Of a DNA stretch of 32,477 nucleotides, positions 25,068 through 32,477 are shown in pieces. A program made the translations under genes and the position numbers. The stretch is taken from the NCBI GenBank assembly GCA_009731375.1, contig BJOX01000061.1, forward strand, positions 637,310 through 669,786. The letters run 5' to 3'. Source of the DNA: Paulinella micropora (lineage: Eukaryota > Cercozoa > Imbricatea > Euglyphida). Below the pieces are notes generated by a model. The model ran no database searches. It worked only from the letters and a program-made list of their open reading frames with translations, and was not told the DNA's origin. Position 1 is the stretch's first letter. Each line of letters opens with the position of its first letter.

Positions 25068-26770
25068 TTTTACCTTATGCACCCAAGTCAATCCCACTAT
25101 CTTAACTCCGGCTTTCCTAGCCTCGCTTTCGTCTACCCATTGGTAGGTCTTGAACTCCGCTATAGAACGTAGCTCTCTATCTATCCCTGCCTGTAGATCT
25201 TTGAGTGTCATACCCTCTATGGCTAAGTCTGGCGGCAAATGTATGTAAAACATCCACTCACTCGCTTCTTCATGTGAAATGCAATCATCCATGTCAATCA
25301 TCGCTGTAACATGATGTGTAGATGTGCGGTGTAGATCTACTTGCTTTCTCACTCTCTTCCCGCTGACTATGTTCGCTTCTGTTATCCTGTCGCTCTGTTC
25401 CCATGTTACTCCCTTGGTTGGGGCCTTACCCTCTACATACTGTGTTGGGGGGTCATGTTGCGCGTGTGGGCTGTTCATATCTATTGGCAAGGGCCCTATA
25501 CTCATGCGCTCATCTATTTGCTCCCCCTGGACTGCATCAACCTCATGAGGTTCATGATCAGTCTCTAGCTTGGCCTCTACCTTATCCTCTACCTCCCTGT
25601 CTACGTGCGGTGTAGTGGTAGGACTGTGAGGGAATGGTGCAACTGGACTATCAGTGGAACTGGGTTCTATGTCGACTGCCTGGCTAGTTCCTACGGCTAT
25701 CCCGGCGTCTAAGAGCCCGTGTGTGTTGCTGTGGTCTAATTCATCGCTAAATTCTGGCTGTGGGTCTATCTCCCCCTCAGTTGCATCTTCCCAAGCCACC
25801 TGAGGCTCTATCGACTCACCTACCCTACTAAGATCAAAAGGGACATTTCTAACGCCTGACAAGACTTTCTGTCCATCCCAAACTCTGTATAAATTGCGAT
25901 GCATATCGTATCCTACTAACTTTACTAACTTACCGGGCATGGATCCTTTACCATTTACCTTTCCTACGTGCATCACTCCCATGCAACCAATTGGACGTAA
26001 TTGATGCAAGGGTGGTGCTCGTTTGAAGAGTAATTGGTAAGGCGACGTGCCCTTATGTTGTCCTTTAGTAATAGGTAATATATTATATAGCACTGTGGCT
26101 GTATGTTCCATTTCTGCCCAGAAGTTGGGAGGAAATCGAGCATGCTGCCTAAGTTCGCGAGCAGGCCCCCCCGTCACCCCGTTTATTCTTTCAGCTCTCG
26201 CATTACCATCTTTATCAGCAGTGGCTGCATCTTTCCATATTATGTCACTATACTTCTCACTGATCTCTCTTGGTGCCGTGAATTCCTGGTCGCAAACTAC
26301 AACTTTAACTTTACTCTCTGTCTGTCTCTCAATAAACGCTATCGCTTTATGTATGCAAGATATAAATTCATTTTTATGTCTTAAGTAGAAATCAAGAGCA
26401 TAACCCGAGAAATCGTCCATAACCGTGAATTTATACCTTCTACCTTCCCGTGATATGACTCTCCACGGGCTGTCACAATGCAACATCTCTCCCACTCTCT
26501 CTGCTCGAGGCAAATGATTGGAAGCAAATCGAGGCAACACGCTGGCTTTGGCAATCATGCATGGCTCACACATTCTACAATCTTCTTTTGCACTCTCTAC
26601 ACTACCATCTCTACCTACTAGCTTAATGCCTACGGCGTCAGCTAAAGCTTTAGTCCGCTCCCAGCTTACATGACCCGCCATAGCATGCACTATACTAACA
26701 GGCAGCACTCTCACTCTCTTGACAGTAGAAGGGTACTTAACAAATAGAACAGCATTCTTTATTATTAGAT
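25023..26770 (-). CDS. Copia-2 integrase and RT N-terminus
   Basis: The frame is open from about 26770; KNAVLFVKYPSTVKRVRVLP precedes the zinc-binding H-x3-H (HAMAGH) and C-x2-C (CRMCEPC). The catalytic triad is Asp in MLHCDSPW, Asp in VVCDQEF and Glu in NARAERINGVTG, all present. PIGCMGVMHVGK and LVGYDMHRNLYRVWDG are the usual C-terminal blocks. After a Pro/Asp-rich linker the RT begins with FKTYQWVDESEARKAG and LTWVHKVKTDK. No gag or protease is joined to it in frame. Confidence 0.85.
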
Positions 26771-26780
26771 GAATTAATAC

Positions 26781-27178
26781 TCACTTTACTCTCTTTTGCT
26801 GTTACTATTGCCCCTTTATTGTCTGAGGGTGTGGGTTTTATGCTTGGGTTCTCCCACCCTGTTGCCCCGCCTCCCTCTCTCTCTCAGGTGCACCCTTAGG
26901 TGTGAAACGACACTTAGGATCTAACTTACTATCCTTATGGCTATCCCATCTGTATAGCAAGGCTTTAGTTAGCCTCCCCCTGACAAGTATGTCCTTTTCC
27001 TTCACAGGCAGTGCCCCCTTCAAGATGAACATCTGTCCATTTAGGATTCCACGAGCGTTATTTTTCAGAAGAGGAGATCGAAATTTACGGAAGTTGCTAG
27101 AAACTAATTTCTAGGTTCCTAAAACTTCGGAATCTTGGAAACCTAATCTGGAATCTTGCGCAGCGGCCAACGCAATCG
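26781..27178 (-). pseudogene. Copia-2 5' remnant and junction to copia-3
   Basis: A minus-strand frame (27032-26838) reads ALPVKEKDILVRGRLTKALL and is rich in charged residues. A second frame (SDNKGAIVTAKESKVSINSS) follows it. These may be shifted gag/protease remnants of copia-2. Beyond about 27050 the sequence belongs to the plus-strand copia-3 fragment, so the two elements meet here. Confidence 0.35.
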
Positions 27179-27786
27179 ATGGGGAAACCTGTAATGCCCG
27201 GAATGGACATGTTCAGCGTGCCAGTTCTCGCTAATGTAGACAGAATTATTGCGGAACACCCGATAGTCGGATTTGTAGACTCGGATTTCGCGGGGGATAA
27301 AAACTCACGTAAATCAAGATCCGGATACGTTTACTTATTCAACGGGACACCAATTTCGTGGTTTTCTAAACTGCAATCCGTGATAGCCCAGTCTACATTA
27401 GAGTCCGAGACTGTTTCAGCAAATGAGGCGGTCAGAGAACTTCTTGCATTACAACAAACTTTACGGGATAATATTATATCGGAATAAATCTTGAAGGCCC
27501 TACACCTCTCTTCGAGGATAACGAAGGAACGATATTATTGTCGGAGAGAGGACTAGGGGAGGCTAGGACCAAGCACATAGAGGTCCGATACCACCTTCTA
27601 GCGCAACTCGTGAGAGAAGGAAAGGTCAAACTATTCCGGGTCCCTACGGTGGAAAATATCGCAGATGTAATCACCAAAATACATTTTACGGTAGACAAAT
27701 TCAATTACCTGGCTGGAAAAATCTCGTTTGTGCTTAGTAGGGAGACTTGCGCTAAATTCAGGATAAAATTCTATCAAATCCCGTAG
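27179..27786 (+). pseudogene. Copia-3 RNase H (frameshifted)
   Basis: VGFVDSDFAGDKNSRKSRSG (first Asp), ISWFSKLQSVIAQSTLESET (Glu) and then, after a one-base shift near 27485, PLFEDNEGTILL (Asp) and TKHIEVRYHLLAQLVREGKV with ENIADVITK (last Asp). All catalytic residues are present, but the frame is broken and there is no RT. Confidence 0.8.
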
Positions 27787-27960
27787 TACTAATAATAGTA
27801 AGGATTATCATCTTGGACTTCATTTATATTCCCGGGGTATGTAATACAATAATTTTCTCGCATATTACACATAAGTTGTACAGGTGAGTCAATAGACGAG
27901 TGCCGACGGGGCCCGGTGGCAAGTGACCGGCGCCGGAGTCCATTGCTCATTCCAGATATT

Positions 27961-28102
27961 AGTATTTTAGGTTGTCAAACCGTGACGACCTCGCCCGGTT
28001 TCCCAACCTGAAATACTACTGATGATCTCATCTCTTTTGAGACATTGGTACTTCAGGTTGTCAAACCGTGATGACTTCGCCCGGTTTCCCAGCCTGAAAT
28101 AC
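27961..28102 (+). other. Two tandem two-part hairpins in copia-3
   Basis: Hairpin 1 (27961-28017): outer stem AGTATTTTAGGTTG / CAACCTGAAATACT, inner stem AAACCG / CGGTTT, 13-nt loop. Hairpin 2 (28048-28102): outer stem GTACTTCAGGTTG / CAGCCTGAAATAC, the same inner stem, similar loop. The stem differences are mostly pair-preserving (T-G to C-G, T-A to T-G). They are about 86 nt apart and lie downstream of the RNase H. The rest of 27787-28638 holds no gene. Confidence 0.7.
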
Positions 28103-28638
28103 TACGAAGATCTCGTTCCTTTCGCTCGTTCCGTTCAAAGTTCTATGAAGGCTGCTTCGCTTCAACTTCTATCTCTATACACTGGCTTATATACATAAAA
28201 ATCTATAAGAAGCCGACATGGAGTCCGGCTGGTCGGTGAACGTGCCACACGGGAGTGTGGAACAATAAGGAAGTACGTCAGACCAGCGGATGTACCAGAC
28301 AGGCTGATAATTACAGATATCGTGTCTTTGTTCATATATATAATATTAATTATATTATATTATTTTATGTTCTTTTATACCCCTCTACGGGAAGCGCTGT
28401 CAAATTTACAAATTCATACTACTGGATAGATAAGTAACATATAGTTCAAGTTGATCATACCTTTTGATAGATCAGTACAGATAGATACATTATCATATGT
28501 CTTATTTTTATATTTATGGTTACTTACGCGATCATATATATATATCAATATTATATATGTATTATGACCATACCGTACTTGCGTTACATACATAATGTTA
28601 CTCAACATAGAATAGGGGGGTGCGTAGGACCTAATCCT

Positions 28639-28766
28639 TTTCTCGTCGACCAGGCCTAGCTTGACTAGGGGGAGCTGCCCTGTATGTAATCTAGTTGATG
28701 CATACTTGCCCTCGCAAGCCGGGTAGCCACCATCGACATAACCTCTTGGAGAGAGTGAGGGTAAGA
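28639..28766 (+). other. Conserved pre-PPT segment, copy C
   Basis: TTCTCGTCGACCAGGCC, TGTATGTAATCTAGTTGATG, GGGTAGCCACC and GAGAGAGTGAGGGTAAG occur in the same order and spacing as copies A and B. It lies about 95 nt before the polypurine tract. Confidence 0.65.
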
Positions 28767-28861
28767 GTGAGTAATATTATTATGTTTCAAGTATGTGTTT
28801 TTATAATTTTCACAGAATAGATGTATTGGGACCTACAGTTAATTTAATAATTTACTTTGAT

Positions 28862-28871
28862 CCAGGGGCAG
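28862..28871 (+). other. Copia-3 polypurine tract
   Basis: CCAGGGGCAG immediately before the LTR start TGTTAG. Confidence 0.45.
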
Positions 28872-29130
28872 TGTTAGACCTATTAATATAATTAACCGGA
28901 TAGTCAGTATGTGCCGGCATATGTAATGTGTGTCGTTAGAACCATTACGTATGTCCTGCCTAGTATATAATTGGGCCGTCACTTGGCGCCCTTTTCTCAA
29001 TGAAGTATCTACTGTAGGACACAGCAAGTCTACGGCAGATTATTGAGTTAGTCTCACACTTAGTGACGTGTTGAGTATCGTCTATCTCTAATAAAGTCAC
29101 GGTAGTAAAGTCCGACACTCTCGTGTGACA
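28872..29130 (+). repeat. Copia-3 3' LTR, ~259 bp
   Basis: It starts TGTTAGACCTATTAATATAA and ends CGTGTGACA. It contains TAGTATATAAT (about 28960, TATA-like) and CTAATAAAG (about 29090, polyadenylation-like). Its start resembles the LTR at 4662-4859 (-). No partner LTR is in the window. Confidence 0.6.
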
Positions 29131-29132
29131 AT

Positions 29133-29206
29133 GCCCCCCCCCCCCCCCNNNNNNNNNNNNNNNNNNNNNNNNNNNNNNNNNNNNNNNNNNNNNCCCCCCC
29201 CCCCCC
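29133..29206. other. Assembly gap (45 N) within a poly-C tract
   Basis: C-runs lie on both sides of the N stretch 29149-29193. The gap length may be arbitrary, and the homopolymer probably stopped the assembly. Confidence 0.9.
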
Positions 29207-29707
29207 GGCAACCTCGTAAGGTTAGAATGTTTTATGCATTCTCTATGACAGTCATACTAAAATTTCAGCTCAAAAGGATCTCTACCTGTAAGCTTACTCT
29301 ATCCAAAAACTGACAGGTCAGCATTCCCCACAGGTGGAAAAAGCTTTCGTGAAATGTGCGCAATATTCGGAGTTTTCTGTATACTTACGCCCGCAAACAA
29401 CGGTGTATGATGATGTCATTTGGCTTGACCTGATGTATTGAAGTGAAGCCAGGTGAGCTTAGAGTCAATGTCAAAGATTTCTTTTGGATTCGTGCAGGCC
29501 TGCAAAATCCACTGCCTGGTTACCTAATAGCATACACATTTTTGCGGTGATTTTCCAATCATACTGACTGTATTTCCCGTCAAAAAGGTAGAAATTTTTT
29601 TACTCACTCGTAAAAGCGATTATTGCTCGCATGAAAGAAATCTTTCTTTGTGGTCTACATTTCATCGAAAACGGCTAAATGCTATTTGTATGTTGGTATG
29701 ACGTTAA
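29207..29707. other. No gene recognised
   Basis: AT-rich sequence between the gap and gene C. I see no domain or repeat here. Confidence 0.5.
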
Positions 29708-29904
29708 TTTTGTTATAGCCGAAATTTCAACAGCTCCATCATCCCTTGATCTTTCACTGTGCTTTGCTTGTCGAGTAGAGGACGTTTGAAGCGCGGGCTG
29801 CTCGATTTTGTTATAGCCGAAACTTCAACTGCTCCATCACCATTTTGATCATTCAGTGTGGTCTGTTTGTCGAGTAGAGGACGTTTGAAGCGGGGGCTGC
29901 TCGA
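29708..29904. repeat. Tandem duplication, 2 x 98 bp, in the gene C 3' end
   Basis: Units start at 29708 and 29806 (TTTTGTTATAGCCGAAA) and share TGTCGAGTAGAGGACGTTTG. Read on the minus strand they encode the repeated motif KSSSPRFKRPLLDKQ at the gene C C-terminus. Confidence 0.9.
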
Positions 29905-31779
29905 TTTGGGGATTGGTGAAACAGGGGATGCTTCACGGAAGAGGGGGCTCATGTCGTTGGTTGCTGAAACAGAGGATGAAATATCCAAATGTGTACGCCC
30001 CAGAACAGATGGGCTAGGTAGAAAAAACGGGCAACGGGGACCATGATCCAAGATAGCCAAAGCATCGTCGTCGGGTTCCTCTAACGCCAAATGAGGCGGA
30101 TGAAGCCCGCGGAAGACTGCGTGGGTATCTAGCCCTGTATGCCTCAAAAGTTTCACTTCATCTTTTTCTTGTCTTCTCCAAGACCAAGCCCGACGCTCTG
30201 CATTTCCTTCGTTTCCTTCGCGTCTGGGGATTGCTTGATCACCAATAAGGAATAAATCTAGCGATTTTGATGATCCCTCTCTCTTTCTTTCTCGACCTTG
30301 CGATAGCGCGTTTGATGATGGCAACTTGCGCATTTTGACGGGCTGCGTGAGGATCTTCACGCTCTCACGGAACTTGCGATGACGCCGCCCCGCATCACGC
30401 TGTAGCTTATGTATGTTGGGCGCATACAGAGCGACGATCGCAAAGAGCGCCACTCGGTCAAAGGAATAAAAAGTGTACACAACTGTGGGAAGGTCAAAGC
30501 CAAAGTATGACGACTGAGGACCTTGGAGCACGATGTCTAGTTTGAGCACAAAGAAAACAAGGTTCTGTACAATGAAGCAAACCAACTCGAGCCCGCCCAT
30601 CACTACCACATTAGCAATCGTCTTCATCTTCACCGCTCGCTTGTTGTCTGAGTCAAAGACGTAACGAACTATGCTGTACGAGACGTGCAGAAAAGACATG
30701 GAAGCAAGCAAAGCTGCTACAGTCATGCCAGGAGCCGCGATGACGATGAGCTTTTCTGCATAGATCAGGTGAGTCGAGGAATTCAACAAGTCCGCCACGA
30801 TGCAAAGTAGCATGAACAATGTGAAGCAACACGCCAGGAACGACGTGAAGCCCAACATGCAAGAACGCTTGCCTGGGTCATGGGCTAGTAAGAGTTGGTA
30901 CCAATTGTGGATAAGGGAATGTAATATGAAGAAAAAAAGACCCTGGCAGACGGTATTGAGAACGAGAAACTGTGTGGAGCGAAGAACAAAGAGTCTGTAG
31001 AAGTGAATCATAGGGATGACACGTAGAAAGCAGAGTAATCCTATGCTTAGCATGGCCATCTGCAGAAAGCGCACGTGCCTGACGAACGCCTTGGTGGACT
31101 GCACAACACAGCCAACAACAAAATCATCACCTCTTCGCCCAAATGCAAATACATCGTCAGATAGATATCTAAATTTTCCCCTGAGATCTGTTATACCTCT
31201 CCCAGCACGGCGTCGTTACTGATCACCTCGTGTCCGTCTTCGCTATCCCAGAAGGAAGGCATGTTCGGATTGGCTAGGTGCGGGAGCCATGGCTGCCTTG
31301 GTTGGTTGTCGATGAAGAAGTCCGATGCAGAGATCTCTGATGGCGCTGCCTGGTCCTCTTGCACAAGAGGAGCGGCGGGTGCCAACTCCACACACACTTC
31401 TTGCTCGGGGGGCACAAAGCCGAGGTGGTCGTACACAGGCTCCGGCGACGGTGGCGCCACGTTGGGGTCGGGCGGGGAAAGCAATGGCCTCGACGATGCG
31501 CGCTGCGCTGGCCCTGGCTTGCGTTTGAGCACGGAAGCCACGCCATAAGAGCCGCCAGCCACGGCGAGGGACGCTAATTTATGTTCTTTCGATACCTCGA
31601 CGACTGCCTCTGTGCTTACCGGTAACACCTTACGAGGGGAGCTGGAAGAAAAAGAGTTGTCTCCGGCGACAACCTGCACAACACTTGGGCAGTGTGCCCT
31701 GGCGCCCACCAAAGACAAACTACCAGCTTCTTCCACAGTGTGGCTATAGATTGCAGCCTTACCACTTGGCGAATGCACA
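29713..31779 (-). CDS. Gene C: multi-pass membrane protein with Ser-rich cytoplasmic ends
   Basis: Two minus-strand frames probably form one gene. The upstream frame (31779-31191) is a Pro/Ser/Ala-rich region ending WDSEDGHEVISNDAVLGEV. The downstream frame is open from before 31190 (DLRGKFRYLSDDVFAFGRRG) to 29713. A single-base shift near 31195 would fuse them. The downstream part has at least six hydrophobic segments, among them MLSIGLLCFLRVIPMIHFY, LNTVCQGLFFFILHSLIHNW, FLACCFTLFMLLCIVADLL, GLELVCFIVQNLVFFVLKL and VALFAIVALYAPN. A basic, Ser-rich tail follows, ending in two copies of SSSPRFKRPLLDKQ. The layout (seven-helix-like, NWYQLL after helix 2) weakly recalls TOM1/GPR137-type proteins; I would not name it. 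TATAG|GTGTGC at 31779 looks like a splice acceptor, so an upstream exon is likely. Confidence 0.6.
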
Positions 31780-31964
31780 CCTATAGGTAATATAGAACAC
31801 AGTACTTTCTGACACTCATATCATAAGACAACGCTAAAGGTACGGATTACCAACGCGGCTATGAAGTAGAGACTTGCAAAGAGAAGGAATGGCCATGAAG
31901 GCGAAAAAGTCAGGCAAGAAAGGTCGTCTGTGCCACTATATTGGGAAAAATAATGATGATGATG
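31780..31964. other. Probable intron of gene C
   Basis: Between the acceptor-like CCTATAG at about 31780 and the AAT tract. No coding signal is visible. Confidence 0.3.
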
Positions 31965-31983
31965 ATGATAATAATATAATAAC

Positions 31984-32038
<55 letters not shown>

Positions 32039-32039
32039 T
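31965..32039. repeat. (GAT/AAT)n microsatellite
   Basis: GAT repeats pass into AAT repeats over about 75 bp. Poly-Leu and poly-Ile frames across it are not genes. Confidence 0.95.
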
Positions 32040-32169
32040 ATATTGATCTGTCATGGCTGAGCCCGAGGGCCATGCGCCTCCATCCCTCGACCCAACAGGG
32101 ACTACAGTGAGTATGTTGGGGAGGGAAGAGTGACTCTAACCATCCTGCATAGAAGGCCCCAAAAGGAAG

Positions 32170-32296
32170 TCCCTACTACCCGCACAGTGTCGGTACCTTG
32201 CAGGAAATCAACTACAAATGATTGATCTTCCCCGCGTGAGAGCTCCAAGAGACTGGGTAGGTCCCGCATGGAGGTACTCACAGGGGTAGCAGACAT
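32170..32296 (-). CDS. Possible first exon of gene C
   Basis: On the minus strand an ATG at 32296 opens MSATPVSTSMRDLPSLLELS, then RGEDQSFVVDFLQ, ending at CTGCAAG|GTACCG, a reasonable donor. It lies upstream of and on the same strand as gene C, with the AAT tract in the intervening intron. The link is an inference from position and splice signals. Confidence 0.3.
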
Positions 32297-32427
32297 TTTA
32301 TGCGGTCTGCCAGCGCATGAGGACGTTTTGCGGTAAGTGTCTGGGACGCCTCGAACCCGTCACCACCCCTAGATCTCGGAATGTAAATACCCCTTTGATC
32401 CCACGTGGTGTATGTCTTATAAAAAAC

Positions 32428-32477
32428 AACACAACGACATGGCCTCGGAACCAACACAACAACATAGCCTCGGAACC
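32428..32477. repeat. 25-bp tandem repeat at window end
   Basis: AACACAACGACATGGCCTCGGAACC is followed by a second copy with two differences. The array is cut by the window edge and may continue. Confidence 0.8.

Larger units (their letters stand above)
22299..26780 (-). mobile_element. Copia-2: 5'-truncated Ty1/copia element, minus strand
   Basis: On the minus strand it has integrase, RT and RNase H in copia order. A 3' untranslated region of about 1.3 kb follows, with a conserved pre-PPT segment and a polypurine tract TTTGAGGGGGAG (22299-22310). The 5' LTR and most of gag are missing. The polymerase is broken by frameshifts near 25068 and 24528 and by an N gap at 23948-23957. Confidence 0.85.
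27179..29130 (+). mobile_element. Copia-3: 3' end of a third Ty1/copia element
   Basis: The plus-strand order is RNase H, a long untranslated region with two hairpins, the conserved pre-PPT segment, a polypurine tract and an LTR. RT and everything upstream are missing, apparently lost at the junction with copia-2 near 27.1 kb. Confidence 0.75.

Noticed and set aside
29713-31104. Naming gene C as a TOM1 or GPR137 homologue
   Set aside because: Only helix layout and one short motif agree; the resemblance is too weak for a name.
1-32477. CRISPR array, rRNA or functional tRNA genes
   Set aside because: No evenly spaced short repeats and no rRNA signature; the tRNA-like folds are degenerate and lie in LTR sequence.

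Overview
The window looks like nuclear DNA of a repeat-rich eukaryote. Host-type genes carry short GT-AG introns of about 50-95 nt (one of 432 nt), and there are several Ty1/copia retrotransposons, long simple repeats and two assembly gaps. A unicellular alga or other protist is my best guess; the sequence alone does not place it further.

Layout. 1-3862: microsatellites (CT, CACT, CAA/TA, CCTT), a diverged direct repeat of about 400 bp, and no recognisable gene. 3863-4661: a frameshifted unknown gene cut off by a copia-type LTR on the minus strand (4662-4859). 5534-9747: gene A on the minus strand, five exons, encoding a ParB-like region, a beta-class DNA-methyltransferase-like domain with altered motifs, and a C-terminal cysteine cluster. 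9912 onward: gene B on the plus strand, divergent from gene A, unknown. Gene B is split by two retroelements: a non-autonomous LTR element (10793-14153) and copia-1 (14334-20966, LTRs about 98% identical, 5-bp target duplication). Its last part is at 20968-21848. 22299-26780: copia-2 on the minus strand, truncated at its 5' end. 27179-29130: the 3' end of copia-3 on the plus strand, with RNase H, paired hairpins and an LTR. 29713-31779: gene C on the minus strand, a multi-pass membrane protein. The last 700 bp hold an (AAT)n tract, a possible first exon and a 25-bp tandem repeat.

The most unusual signal is a palindrome, AAAAATATG-N-CATATTTTT. About ten perfect or near copies lie between 5.4 and 14.3 kb, almost all inside introns of genes A and B. 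It may be a fossil of intron-generating elements, or a binding site; gene A itself encodes a ParB-like protein. Other points of interest are a MYND zinc finger inside copia-1, a covarying hairpin and an antisense tRNA-like fold in its LTRs, and a conserved 3' segment shared by three copia relics.

Single-base frameshifts break nearly every long reading frame here. They fit either young decay or residual assembly indels, so exon joins and product calls are provisional.
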